In this document: piece by piece, positions 15,172-28,631 of the stretch
Layout: each line of letters begins with the position of its first letter
Position numbering within the stretch: the stretch's first letter is position 1
Assembly: GCA_016748015.1 (NCBI GenBank)
Contig: JAAOMT010000129.1
Span: forward strand, 990,166-1,054,165
DNA length: 64,000 nt
Direction: 5' to 3'
Origin: Geosiphon pyriformis
Taxonomy: Eukaryota; Glomeromycota; Glomeromycetes; Archaeosporales; Geosiphonaceae
The notes under the pieces: model-generated
Seen by the model: the letters and a program-made list of their open reading frames with translations, nothing else
What the model was told of the DNA's origin: nothing
The model's database searches: none
Position numbers and translations under genes: made by a program

Positions 15172-17014
15172 GCTGCTTCTTTTATATGCGCTTCGCTTAA
15201 TGCATTAAGTGCAGGTAGTCTTTACCTTTTCTCTTTATATGGCCCACAACTTTCAAAAGAGTTTGGATATTTCCAAGTTCAGGTTTGTTTGCTTTTATAG
15301 CACAGGGAACTCATTTGAGCAAATATAAAGTTCAGAATAATATTAAACTTAGGTCCACAAACACATATATTTAATCAAACTCCTCGATTCTCAAATAAAA
15401 GTTATCCGTTGTCGCTTCCGCTGGTAATAATTACCTGGGACCATTGATGGGGTGGCTCGTGGACGTATTTGGTAAGGATTGCTCTCCTATTCATGATAGC
15501 TATATGTAAAATGGAAAAACAGCTATAATCTTGGGCTTTTTAACGAGTCAAAAAGCCCTCTTTAAAAGATTATCAATTCATGATTTTTTCCAGAGGTCCA
15601 CGACGGTAAGTTTTTGCCGATCTAATGTGTCTCTGTATTCAGAATCAATTAGTCAAAACTTTTAAAAAGTGATCTAAATATTACTTTCCTAGGATTTCTT
15701 TCGTTGCAGCGATAACACTTTTTATTGGATATTCCTCAATGGCATTTACGCATAATCATACGTTTGTCAATATATCATACGTAGTAATGGCTTTATAATT
15801 TGCTTTGGTTGGTGTCGGCTCGAGGTGTTCGTATGTATAATTTGGTCTAAAGGCTCTATCAATAATTCTATCCTTCGTCGAAATTGGATTATCACTCATT
15901 TGGTGAGTTTCTATTAGTTATATGTCATGTCTCACCACGGTTGCAAAGAATTTCCCAAAAAACCGTGGAGCTTCCTTGGGGTATTTGATACTTTTAGTTT
16001 TCCGTATTATTTTTTTTGATAATATCATGGTAATATTAATATTATTATTCAGACTCCCCATTGCTTTTTTTGGAATTTTTTTTTTAGATGCGAGTGGCCA
16101 AATAGATGTCTACAAACTGCTTTTATTTTTTGGCGATCGCTTTCGGAGTTGCAAACCTTATTTCTACTCTATGGTTACGCGTGATTTTGTCCTCATATGC
16201 AGAGCTTCTGGAAGAAGTTGTGATAACTAGCGCTGGTGAACAAACACTCTTATTAAATTCAAGTACTACTGCCACAAGAGGAGAATCAGTGGACATAAGT
16301 GGCTCGTCGTTTCTTTCGGATCCATCTGCTTGGCTTTTATGGACAGCCTTTTTCTGTTTATCCGGAACAGATTTGATGGTAATCAACAGTATTGGAACAA
16401 TGATCACTGCATTAACATTGGTGCCTCATTTAGCAACCTTGAACTCCCTTTCAATATCACCAGGACGACAATCTGAATTTCAAACTTTACATGTTTCATT
16501 AATTTTTATTGCATCTTGCTTGGGTCGTATTACAACAGGGCTTGTTTCAGATTATTATAAAAGATATCATAGAATTCCACGGATTATATTTTGGATAAGT
16601 GCGGCAGTCATCATGCTATCTTGCCAATTGTATGGTGCTTTTGGGCTCTCATCTTTAAAGGAAGATCGGGCACTTGCTAATTTATGGATTATATCCGTTG
16701 GGACAAGCTTCTCTTGGGATATGAGGCGTTTCGGCTTGAATTGGGGCATAATGGGTTGGGCGGCTGGATTTGGGGGGCTTTTCTTTAATTTGGTTTTTGG
16801 ATGGGTGTTTGATTGGCATGCTAAAAGGCAAAATTCTTTGGTTAATCAGAGAGAATTTGGAGGGTACATTGGAAGTGAGATCAAATCCCTACAATTTCAT
16901 GGAATTGAATGTTTTCAGGGCGCATTTTTGGTTACTAGTGCCATGTGTGCAGTTAGTATTATATTGAGGTGGGTTTTGATCATAAGAAATAGAAGGGCTT
17001 TAATGACAAATTAA
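15172..17014 (+). pseudogene. MFS transporter (nodulin-like / monocarboxylate-type), decayed
   Basis: Coding blocks in order: about 15172-15282 (ALSAGSLYLFSLYGPQLSKEFG, split here as ALSAGSLYLF and SLYGPQLSKEFG), 15402-15471 (AGNNYLGPLMGWLVDVFG), from 15693 (ISFVAAITLFIGYSSMAFTH), about 15920-16020 (AKNFPKNRGASLGY) and 16106-17014 (C-terminal half, with about five hydrophobic helices). This order matches fungal nodulin-like MFS carriers. It is damaged: an in-frame TAA at 15796-15798 and a second stop near 15836. The block joining TM4 to TM6 is not resolvable as clean exons, and the usual conserved stretch before FGLNWGIMGW looks shortened. The last 300 codons are open and could still be transcribed. 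Substrate unknown. Confidence 0.7.
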
Positions 17015-17249
17015 AGCATCCCGTTTTTAGTAGGCTTTCAGTTTATTTAGTGATTTAATTTGTAGCTATTTCTCTCCAGAAATATTTTTCTGGGCTAGAG
17101 GACATGAAAGATAAATATATACTTCAAGGACAACTGAAGTTATATATATTGATTTTACTAATGTTCTCAATACTATTCAGATTCTATTATATTATTAACA
17201 ATGGAAGAATCAAACGATTTTGGAGACTTTGGCATGTATATATTAAAAA

Positions 17250-19561
17250 TTATGGTGTAACCAAGATTCGAAGAGTGTTGGTGTTCCCGAGACCTAAAAA
17301 ATTTGAGGATGTTAAAAAAATAAAAGAAAATTATTTTTCTTATGAGAATAATTTACATACCTCCTTTCCAACCTTGAATAGCAATGACAGCATCACCAGA
17401 TTGAAGAATCCTGTTGGGTTGTTAATAAAGCAATACAAATTATGGGAAAACCTAATGAAAACATATATCTTACTTGAGGAATTTAGCGTGGTTAATACCC
17501 CACTTAATGCGGTTCTCTACATCTTCTTGCCATTGGTCATCTGTATTGTCGGTTTGGGGTGGGACATCATAGATGAAGGGGTAGCAACCACGGTAAAGGT
17601 GGATCTGTCTCGCCGTTTGCGCATTTCTAGTAACAGTGATGATAGGACAACGTGGACGATATTTGGAGACAAGACGTGCGGTATTCCCTGATGTCGACAG
17701 CACAAGTATACATCCTGCGTTTTGTTCGTGGGCAGCTGAAACAGCTGAAGAAGCCACAGTCTCAGTGGTTTGAGTTGGCAGAGGAGTCAAAGCACGGAGT
17801 TCGTTGAAAAGAGGTGGATAACATATCACAGATTCAGCTATAATACAAGTCTCGTTCATCATTTGAACTATTAAAATATTCAATTTTTTAGGAGTTTTTT
17901 TTAGCATAATATAATGTAGAAACCTAAAAAAAATAGTTTTACCTGCTTCAATAGGATAGGCTCCCTTTGCGGTTTCTCCCGATAGCATAACACAATCTGC
18001 ACCATCCAGAACGGCATTCGCCACGTCACTTACTTCCGCACGCGTTGGCCTTGGATTATACTATGAAGAACAGTGAAAAGTTAGTTGAGCACGGTGGAGA
18101 ATGAACCGAAAAATAAAGAAACTCAACAGTCATGGATTCCAGCATTTGCGTTGCACTATTGGAATTGAATTGGAATATATCATTTTTAATAATTCATTTA
18201 TGAAAACAGCGAGACGGAAAACTTGATACCAACCAGACAACGGGTTTGCCAACAATATTACATTTGGCAATCATCATCTTTTGAGCAACGAAAACTTGAG
18301 AGGCAGGAATTTCGATACCGAGATCCCCACGAGCAACCATAACACCATCAGTTTCTGCCAGAATGGCATCAAAGTTTGTAAGACCCTGATGATTCTCAAT
18401 CTTGGCAATAATTTTAATGTGTTTTCCCTTTTCTCCAAAAATAGCTCTTATATCTCGAATATCTTGACCTGTGCGAATAAACGAGGCAAAAACCATATCG
18501 ACACCCTGTTCAACTCCAAACCTTAAATCAGCTTTGTCTTTCTCCGAAAGTGCGGGGAGGTCTACTTCGGTTTTCGGTAAATTTACCCCCTTTCTGCTAC
18601 AGAGTTTTCCGTTATTAAGCGTGCGCACCTTCACAAAATTATCCCCTTTTTCGAGGACTTCGAATGAGAGAACGCCGTCATCGACATAGATAATTTTACC
18701 GATATCGATCACCTTAGGTAAATTCTCATAATCCACGTACATAGCTTTAAGATCGCACAATTCTTCGTATTTTTTATCCGTGGTAAATATCATTTCATGA
18801 CCAGCACGAATTGGGAGCTTCCGTCGTTTCAAATGATTCAGAATTAGCCATGTTTATTCAACTTAATCTTTGGGAAAAAAAAATTTCACATAGTATTTAC
18901 CTCCACGTTATCTCGCATGAGACCAGTCCGAATTTCTGGTCCTTTCTATAGGAAGAAAATCCCGTAAATCGAATGCTACATATTAAGCGTGTTTTCGAGA
19001 GTTATCCTTAATTTTTGGAAACCTACTGTATCGAGAGCAAGGGCAAGAGGACGACCGGGGTGCACTGGAAAAAAAATTCCATTTAAGCGAAAACAGAAAA
19101 TTCAAATGTTTTAGAGAAAGTGTGGGCAAAAAATTTTTGCTTACATCTCCCATTCTCTCTTACATGATCGATTACTGATTTGTGATACTAGAGATTTGAA
19201 AGTTATAAATTCTCTGATTCCGAGCTTTTATTTTCTCAAAACGTATAATTACTAGATTCAAAAGTAACTACCTCATATGATCCGTGAGAAAAGTTCATCC
19301 GAACAATATTCATTCCAGCGTCTCGCAACTCTTTGATCATTTCTACGCTATTGGTTTTTGGCCCTATTGAAAAATTTTAAAGATGATAGGTATTGTGATA
19401 AATGAAATATCGTTTCTTCAAGCTCTGTAACGAAAAATCCGTTGCGATAACTCACCAATAGTGCAAATAATTGAAGTTTTTCGAATGTTGCGCACGGGCT
19501 GATCTACCGAGAGTGAGGATATCCACTCAAGGTTAGTCTTTATATTGTCAGTTGGTGCCAT
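17250..19561 (-). CDS. pyruvate kinase
   Basis: Converts phosphoenolpyruvate and ADP to pyruvate and ATP, the last step of glycolysis, in the cytosol. Eleven predicted exons on the minus strand: 19561-19456, 19363-19272, 19187-19145, 19064-19027, 18945-18901, 18817-18234, 18155-18128, 18060-17943, 17867-17474, 17410-17361, 17293-17250. They total 1542 nt, 513 residues, all phases closing. Landmarks in order: [43 protein letters not shown], the B-domain ([18 protein letters not shown]), [15 protein letters not shown], the active-site block [58 protein letters not shown] and IQGWKGGLGNTNT near the C-terminus. Length is normal for the family. Exon 7 (28 nt) has a weak GTTGAG donor, but the protein reads through perfectly. 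Confidence 0.97.
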
Positions 19562-20440
19562 TGGGGAAAGGGCTCTGGAATCGTGTCAGTGGAGTTTTAC
19601 AAGGATGTCAAGAACGGTTTGTAATGTTTGTAGACAACCGCCAAAAGCTCACGAAAGTTTTTAACTCGCCAACGAAAGAGAAAAAATTGATTCCTAACGT
19701 GGTTAATGAATCGAGATAAAAAAAATCTGTGCTTTTTCCGGTTCTTGGGGTTGATTGATTATCTGACTTTTTTCCCCAATGTTATTTCATCAAGGATCTA
19801 ATCTATATTTATTAGGCTAATGTCCACTTTCACGTGACGCCTTACTCATAAAATATATATATCCCCACCGAGATGAACATCGCTTTCCACTTTTTGAGAG
19901 CCAGTCTAAAAATGTCTGGTCTATTATGTTTCTAAGATTTCTTGCAACATTAAAGGGTTCGATTCCAAAGAGTCAAACACTTCGACGAACCTTCAAACTA
20001 TATATTGGAACAAATCGATAAATACTAGAAATAAGAATTGGTAAAAAGTCATTTGACATACCTGGCTTGTCCAAAAGTCATTGGCCCAGAAGCGTGTTCA
20101 AGAGAAGGCAACAACGACATTTGGATCATATCAGTCTCGATCAGTGAAAAGGATTCGACAAGACAAATTGAAGGAATCGAACAGCACTATAAAAGGTGCA
20201 GAGAACGTTTTGGAAGAAACACCGGAGGTCGGGATATCATTGGCAAGACGAAAAATGTTCGGACCCTTCATAAATACCTGATTAGTCAATAATATTATTT
20301 GTATATCCTTTTGTCCCACATTTCCATCTCTCCACTATCTCTAATCTTCTTAAGTATTGAGTGCCAAATCCTAATTGAGGAGCAAGATCAAAAAATTGTA
20401 CTCCACGGAGGTCATTGTTTTTCTCAAAGATTTGTAGAAT
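19562..20440. other. pyruvate kinase promoter side and possible small gene
   Basis: Upstream of pyruvate kinase a CACGTG palindrome lies at about 19832 and a TATATATA stretch at about 19855-19861 (read on either strand). To the right, an ATG near 19926 opens MFLRFLATLKGSIPKSQTLR, which resembles a mitochondrial presequence. A separate plus frame near 20070-20281 (AQKRVQEKATTTFGSYQ...GISLARRKMFG) looks coding. I could not join them with consistent splice phases, so no gene is called. Confidence 0.35.
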
Positions 20441-23400
20441 GATTTGAAAAATAGAAAGGTAACTTTGCCAAGTTTTTACATTATTTTAAGCTTTTCCTGA
20501 CAAATTCACTAAATTTTCAATTTTCATATTTTGTAATACTTCTCGTATTGAGACAAAATAGAATAAATGAATTATGGAAAATTGGTGAATATATGATTAC
20601 AACAAATTGTGTGATACTAAGGAGTTTTGAAGCATGATAAAAATATATAATTATAATTCAATTATATTGTTTGAAACCATTTTGAAATGCAGATACAATT
20701 GTCTGATTCAAAATAAAGATATTAAAAATTTAATTTAATAATATAAAATGTGAAGTGCCGCAATTGGTTGCAATTATTTTTTTCTATTAAAACCGCAACT
20801 TTTTGTCTTGAGTTACAACCAGTTGAAACTTTTTAAATTCTATAAAGCTAATTTGTATTTAGTTATAAAAAACTTTCTTTGTTACAATCAATTATTATCT
20901 AAATAAAAAATTTAATAAAATTAAATATTGGTCAATTTAGATAAAGTTTTTAATAAAATAATTTGTATGTTTAAATTATTGTTTTTTTTTTATTTTTATT
21001 AATGCTTTAACAAAATGAGGTCTACCCTACGCAAAACACATTACTGTTTTTATTAAACCATTAATGTTTTATTATGTATTTATAAATTTTAGGAAAATAA
21101 TAATTGAAAATTTTAATTTAATTTTTAACATTTTTTTTATTGCTTTTAACAAAATATGGTTTTTTACCGTTTATTTCAATAAATATGAATTACTATAAAT
21201 ATGAATTATGTATTGTTATGAATAGTTTTCTTGAATAGTTTTTTATAATTTAGTGCTTTTATATATATAATATATTTAAAAGTTTTTATATATTTAAAGG
21301 TTTTATTAATTAAGTTTTTTATATAAAAACAAAGATTTAATAATTTGATTGCTTTTAATAATAATATATCTAATCTGTTCTATTTTTTTAATAAAATTTT
21401 TCTGGTATTTAGTAACTTTTTTGGAAAGTTATTTATTTCAATGAATTTAATTTTATATTTATAATGTGCATGTTTTTTTAGATTATTTATAATATTGTAT
21501 TTAATATCTATTCTTTTTTAATAAATTAATTTCAAAAAATAAAAAATAGTATTTATTAATAGTTATAATTAAAAATTATTGGTCTAAAATATTAATTAGA
21601 TTATGGTTTTGGTATTTGTTAACATATAAGATAATTAAAATCGTTATATTACAACAACAATGTTTTAAATTCATGAATTTTGGTAAAAAAAATTTTATAA
21701 AAAAGTAAATTTTAAATCAAAAATAAGACCATTTTCATTTGTTAATTGTTTAATTATTAAATATATTTTTTTTTAATTAATATTACTTATATTTATAAAT
21801 ATTTTTAAAAACTTTTTGTCTCCTTAATTTTATGACCATGACTAAAACAAAGAATAAAAAAGCTATAAATGTTACTTTTCCTATAGTAACTAATAAAGTT
21901 TTAACATGAAAAGATCTTTCTGTTATTGAAGCAGTTAAACATAATGTTTTGACTATATTTTTCTTAAATATTTATAGTAAAAAGCTGCTTTTAGTAGTTA
22001 CTAAAGCATCTTTTTTACTTTTGGCTAGTTTTTTACCAATTAAAATTCTTTTAAAGAGACACATTTGGATTAATCTTAGTATTGCCTCTACTTTTTCTAA
22101 AAACCCAAGTTTTTAATAACAAATTAGTTAACAAGCTGGTTTTTTTTATTATAGCTTTTATACTTAGTGCTGTTAACACCACTTCTTTAAACAAAATAAT
22201 CAAAAAGACTAAAGTTTCAAAAAAATAAGAGCAGTTACTTGCCTTTGCTATTGTTATACCAAACCTCTTTGTAGTTTCAATTGAGATTTTAGATGAGATT
22301 TTTGCTGTATCATCCAACATATTATCCAAAATATGCCAAGATTAACCACTAATTGTGTTGCCAAATATGATGTTTTTTAACAGATTCTTGTCAGTTCTAA
22401 AAGCAAAGCAACTATTTTTTATTAAATCATCTGTTTTTGGGAACTGAACTGATCAAATAAAAACTAAATCATTTTTTTTGATTTCTGGTGCTGTTACTAG
22501 TAATGTTTAAGAAACTATTATTAGTTATTAAAAGTTTGCTAAATAGATAGTCTTTATTTTAGTATTTGATAATACTTTTAAGATCAAATTGGCTTATAAT
22601 ATAACTGTTTTTTAATCTGTACATGGTTTTTTGAATGCAAAATTAGTGTCAAAAAACAATGTAAAGCTTTTTTGTATGGAGTTTGCTTTCCAAAGTTCTC
22701 TAAATACTGTATTTTTGGTTAAGTTTATAAGCTTAATTTGTCTTGTTACTTTTAAAATTACCAAGTTTTTGGTGGCTTTTGAGTCTGGTTTTTTTTTGCT
22801 ACTGTTATACTATGTAATATGTCTTTAAATGTGTTTGCTATCAATATTAAGTCAGTTTTTGGTGTTTTTAGTGAGATTTTTCATGTTGTATTAAAGCCTA
22901 CTGGTATTTGACAGTACATAGTTGTTTACTTTAATGAGTTAAATACTGTTGCATTTCTTCTTAATTATTGGTTAGTGTTGGTAAGTAAAGATAGTATTTG
23001 GATTTTTTCTCTCATAAATCAAAAAAAGATCATTCTGTCTCATAATAGATTTAAGGCCAAGTTGGTCAATTTTTTTTCTGGCTGTACAGCTTTTGAAATC
23101 AGTAATATGATTTCTCAAGTTGGTGGTTAAACTTGTTTTATTCTTTATTTACCTAATTTTGGTTGTTATTTTTAGTTTGTTCTGATTATATTTGGCTCTC
23201 AAGTTGATTTAAATTCTGTAATTGTCAAAACTAGTACACTAAAAAGATGCCATATTTGGTAAAAAACTTCTGGTTGTCAGTACTGTTTTAAATATCAAGA
23301 AATAGGCCATCTGGCTACAAACTATACAGTTTTTTTACCTTCTTTTTCCATAATTCTCAAGATGTTTAAATTGTAGTTTACAGATAATATTTTTTATGCT

Positions 23401-24090
23401 AAGACTTTTTTTTATCCAGATCCTTCTAAGTTTTCTTCTTTGGCTGTTTTTACTTCTTTTTTTGTAATTGTTGGTAATTCTTTGTTTTCTTTTTAGCTGG
23501 TGTTTCTGGAATCTGATTTGGTTAAGTTGTCAGTTTTGGTTGAATTAATTATTAAGCTTATTGGTATATTGATTACTGTATTTGAACATTTTATTAAAAG
23601 TAATTTTATTTCAAGCAGTATTTTTAATTTAAAAGTTAATAAGCTTATGGTTTATTTGAATTTTTTTAGCAAAATTGTTAGTTAGTTAAGAAAAAAAGTA
23701 GTTTTTTTGAAAAAAAATACTGTATAAATAATGTTAATATGTTTAGTAATTCAAAGTATTTAATTAACATAAACAATAATGTGTTTTCTAACTTAATATT
23801 CTTTTAAGTACATAAGTTTGTTAACATTAAAACTAATTCTTTAAAAACAGTTGAATAACTGGTTAAATTAGTCTTTTGTAGTATTATTTTATTTGATGTT
23901 ATTTAAAAAATGTTATTTTTGGGTAAGTTTTCTTTTATTACATAAACTTAGCATAATTTAAACTGGTTTAAGTAGCTGGTTATATATAAAAGTGCATAAA
24001 TTTTATTTAATACTGAAACATTTAGTTTATTCTTAATTTTTAAATAGTAATTAGACCTTGCTTGTTAAATCTAATAATAATAATAATAAA
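20441..24090 (+). mobile_element. decayed LINE relic, plus orientation
   Basis: T-rich DNA with remnants of an ORF1-like protein between about 21830 and 23690. Readable patches include KDLSVIEAVKHNVLTIFF near 21920, SRFKAKLVNFFSGC near 23050 and a zinc-knuckle remnant near 23275-23325 (CQYCFKYQEIGHLATN, with the fourth Cys read as Tyr). TGA stops at about 21908 and 22909 sit where Trp would fit. A 3' tail at about 23960-24080 resembles a C-to-T/G-to-A decayed version of the tail of the 26.6-33.4 kb LINE. Confidence 0.6.
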
Positions 24091-26649
24091 TATTTTTTAA
24101 ATTATTAAATAATTTTTTATTGCTAATTATTGCTTTGTTATTATTAGTTATTATTAATTATTTTATTAATTAATTACTTAATTAATTATTAATATTATTT
24201 TTGCTGTTTTTTTTATCTAAATAATAGTATTTTTAATATATAATCAATTATTTTAATTTATATTAATAAATAATTATTATTTTTTAAATTAAATTTACTT
24301 ATTGTTTTTATTTTAATTATATAATTATTTAAAATTTGTTTATTATAAATATGTTTATATATTTGCTTTTTTATAAAACTTTATCTTATTTTTTTGTATA
24401 ATTTATATTTAAAACAATTTTAAAATCAATTACAATTAATTAATTTTTATATTATAAATATTTAAAAAATAAACTTTGTATTTGTTTTTAAATTGGCTAA
24501 AATTTTTAAGTAAATTAGTAATTAAGTTAAAAATATACTTGATTTAAGCTTTTAAAAAAATAAAACAGTTTTTAATATTTATAATAAAATGTATTTTAGT
24601 AGCCAGAAAAAAAATAATAAAATTTACTGAAAATTTTAATTTTTTTTAACAACAGATTTTAACTTAATTTTAACGGTTTTAATACATCTTATTAATAATA
24701 ATATTAAAAAAATTAAGATAAAATATTAAATTAACAAATTAAAAAAAATAGCTTTACAACCAAAAATTAAACTTTAATATTTATAAAAGCACTAATATTC
24801 AAAAAAATTATCAAATATAATTTTTTTAAAAAATAAAAGAAATTTGTTTATTAATTTAAGTAATTAAATTATTAATTTTAAAAACAGTTAAATAAAAAAT
24901 TAATTAATTTAGTTTTATAAGTATCATAAAAGACAAATATTTTTTTGGTTAATAAAAAAAGCTTTATCATTATTTTTTTTACTAAAATTAATTAATAAAC
25001 AAAAACAATTTTAAATACATAAAAAAATTTGAATTAAATAATAATATATAATTACAAATCAATAGTTTTAACTTAAAACCAAAAACTTTATTAAAAATAT
25101 AATTAAAAACAATTTAAAAAATTACAATAACAAAAACAAAAACAGAAATTAAAGTTATAAAAAATGAAACAATTTTGAAAAAAACAAAAAAATTAATAAA
25201 CTTAATTTTAATAATAATATTCAAAAATTTAAAATATAAATTTTATACAAAAAAGTCTACTATTGTTTTTAAAACTCAATTTCAAATTAATAAAACAATA
25301 TAAAAATTGAATATAATTTTATAATAATAATATTAATATTAAATATAAAAATAAAATTTACTTATTTAAAAAATTTTAATAATTAATAATAGATTTTTAA
25401 ATATTATTAAAACCAATAATATTTTTAAAAAACAAAAAAACAAAAAAGTGGTTTAATTTTAATTTTATTAATTTATTATTATAATTAAATAAAATTATAT
25501 ATTAAAATATAATTATTTTGTTTTATAATTGGTAATAATTAATTAAAATTTATTTTATTAAATAATACAGTAAAATATCAATTCAAATTAGTTTTAATAA
25601 ATATATTATTTACAGATAAAACAAATTAAACATAATTGGTATTAATATTATAAAATCAATAAAAATATTAAAAAACCAAAAAAAGTTAATATTTTATTTT
25701 TTACAAAAAAATATTTTGTATTTTTATAAAACAAAAATTATTGGTTTTTTTATTGTTTTGGTTTTTTTAGCGATTTAAACAGCAAAAAAACATTAACAAT
25801 AAAAAACAATAACTTAAATATTAGTTTGTGATTTGAAATTTTAAGTTTTTTATTACATTAAAACATTTTTTAATAAATTATTTTAAAAAAATTTTAAATA
25901 AAAAAACTTCTATTTAAAACCAAAAAAGTGTTTTTTTTGCAATTATGATTGTTTTATAAATTATAAAGTATTTTAAAATTTTAATACAATAAAATTATTA
26001 TTATATATAAAAATATTTATAGTTTTTTTATTTTTATATTAAATTTATTAAAATAATTAATTGTTTAAATATATAAAACAAAATTTTTACCAAAAAAAAA
26101 TTTTATAATATTTATAAAAAATTAAATCTTAAAAATTTAGTTTTTACATAATTTGTTTTTATTTTAGATTTTATTAAAAAAAATAATTTTATTAATAAGA
26201 ATTTATTTGTATTATTTGTTTTATCTCATTAAAATCTATTTAATTTAGAATATTTTAATATAATTAAAATTAATTTAAATATAAATTATTTAAATAAAAT
26301 TTTTATTTTTACAAATAAATTTATTAAAACATATATTTTTTTATTGTAAATAATAAAATAGTTTATTTTATAAATTTAAGTTTAAATATTTTATATATTA
26401 GTGTTTTTAATATTAATTAAATTATAAATAATTATTCTAATAATAAAATATATATTTGTGTTCAACAAAATAATAATTAATTTAAATAATTAAATAATTA
26501 AATATTTAAGTTTTATATAATTAAGCTTAATTTTCATTAAAAATATTAAATTAAATAGCAATATATTAATAATATTATTAAAATAAATTTTTAATAAAAG
26601 ATTAAAATTTAATAAAAATTATTTTAATTTAATATTTGAATAAATAAAT
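24091..26649. mobile_element. very AT-rich, probably decayed repeat DNA
   Basis: Over 2.5 kb of A-rich DNA on the plus strand (the preceding relic is T-rich), with no open frame. The strand asymmetry is the reverse of the plus-oriented relics, so a minus-oriented decayed LINE is likely. No individual motif is readable. Confidence 0.4.
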
Positions 26650-26786
26650 AAAAAACTTCTTTCTTTCCTTCGTCCCAAATTCCTAAAAAAGAGTCAAATT
26701 TTGAAAGAAGTTTTTTCTGTTTTTGCATATTGTCTTCCATTATTTCACAAGAATCAAACCCTTTTATTGTTGGCCCAGCTGCCATT

Positions 26787-28631
26787 ATGAGTGGTCCTAG
26801 TGCTAAGAGAAGGTCTGCCAGAGTTTCGACCGTTAATTCAGTTGGTGATGGTTCAACTCAAAAAGTCAAAAAGCCTCTCAGTAGTGTTAAACTTTCGGAT
26901 ACAGATAAGAATCTCAAAGTTAGTGAACCTATTAGTGTAGACGGACAACTTACTAGCATGGATATGGATGGAAAAGCCTTTGATAATAAAGCCACCTCTG
27001 ACTTCCAAATGAATATGCCCAATGCGAAGCGTTTCAATACTGGTGCGGCTATCGGTTTTCCTCTCGGCTCTATCAATTATGACATAGATGATAATGAAGA
27101 GGATGTTTTTCTTTCTCCCCGGTTGTCTTTCTCTTTGGAAAAAGTGTGAGTGGACCCCAAAATTGTTAAAACTCAGATGGAAGTGGCTGTAAAGAAATTT
27201 TTCACTTTGGATATCAATCTTTCGGCTGTGGAAAGAAAATCAGCAATGGCTAAAACTCAGGTCATAAGGAAATTGTTTTCACGAATCAATGGTTTTGGGA
27301 GGGCCACTACCCCCTCAAAATTTGAAGGGATCATCAGATCGACGTTTACTTCATTAAAAAGCATGGAAAAGGCCGTCTCATTGGCCAGGGAAAATAACAT
27401 CATTGTAAACAGCGATCTCAAAAGACAGGGAATACGCTCAGATCAGGCCGTAGTAATTAAGGAAATTCCCATGAATATGCCAAAAAAAATGATCGTCGCC
27501 ACAGTGTCTGAATTTGGTCAAGTGGTGTCGATCCAATTGCAACTCATTGGGCTGTGGCAAAAGGCAGTAGTGGAGTTTGCCGAATCAAGTCAGGCAGATC
27601 AGTTGGCAGCTAAGTGGTCATTCTTAATTGGGAAGGATTCAGTGCATGTGGCCAAGGCTGTGCAGGATTGTGAGACATGGGCGTCTAGAGATCGGTATAG
27701 GGCGCTTTTGTTTACTTTGCCAGTAGGAACAACAGCTCATGATCTTGGTGATCTTTTGGCAAGAGCTGGTGGGAAAACTTGTGTTATAAATTGTTTTTTA
27801 GTTACTGGCAATAGGATTTGTTGTGCTGTGATTTGTTTTGAGAATGATGAGGATTTGGAGTCTGCATTTCGTACGGAGCCTGTTTTTGGTGGGGTGAAAC
27901 TTTCTTGGGCTAGATTGAACTTGGTTCGGTGTGAACAGTGTAGGAAACTTGATCATTCAGTTCTGGAGTGTGATGCTAAGATCTCACATTCTCCTAAAAT
28001 TTCCAAATCATTTAAAAAGATTGTTTCTGATGAAACCCGCCTCCGGTTGGCCAAGCTGTATGCAAAAAAGAGTGTGCCTATTTCTAGACTGGCTGCATTC
28101 GGCGGCAAATCATGGGCTCAGGTTGTCTCTCTAGCGTTTTCATCTAATGGTCCTCACTTTGGTTCTGGTTCTGATTTTGTCTCTTCTCCTAGCACCTCAG
28201 ATTTGGTAGGTAACTTGTCTCTCACGGGTCCTGTTGGTTTGATTTTGGAAACTCGTCTTGCTTCTTTGGAGTGTTCTTTGGAACTTCTTACGGATAAGGT
28301 GTCCAGTATTATTGACAAACTTGACAGTTTAAGCTTGGTGCCCTTGGCTCTTGATTCCTCTTCTCAGCCCTTGGCTGCCCCTGGTTTGGTTAATATGAAA
28401 CTTGGTTCAGATATGATTTTGGATGAACCTGATTCTGTGGTTATTCCTCCTTTTTCGGTTTCTTATGATACTTCAAGTTTGGGTTCGAGTAGTTCAAAAG
28501 TTCTAACTTCAAAAGTGGGTTGCTTGGAATTGAAGTTGGTGGCTCTCGAAGCTTCGGTTAGTTCAGTATTGGAGAAGTTAGATCAGATGTGTGCTGGCTT
28601 GGATTCTGCAGTCTCTTTTGCAACCCAATGA
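26787..28631 (+). pseudogene. LINE ORF1 (nucleic-acid-binding protein) with one in-frame stop
   Basis: 614 codons from the ATG at 26787 (MSGPSAKRRSARVS). One TGA at 27147-27149 interrupts it; the frame is otherwise continuous. The middle contains an RRM-like arrangement typical of LINE ORF1 proteins (VVIKEIPMNMPKKMIVATV, then LLFTLPVGTTAHDLGDLLA). A CCHC zinc knuckle lies near 27930 (VRCEQCRKLDHSVLECD), and the C-terminal third is Ser-rich with a leucine-heptad-like stretch. ORF1 proteins package LINE RNA. The stop falls where I recall Trp in relatives (KV-stop-VDPK), so readthrough or inactivation are both possible; inactivation is more likely. Confidence 0.85.

Noticed and set aside
17104-17691. 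195-codon plus-strand frame
   Set aside because: It is antisense to exons 9-11 of pyruvate kinase, whose minus-strand reading is unambiguous.
19955-19975. tRNA B-box-like GGGTTCGATTCC
   Set aside because: The bases flanking it do not form a 5-bp T-stem, and no A-box or acceptor stem is found upstream. It also lies within a possible coding frame.
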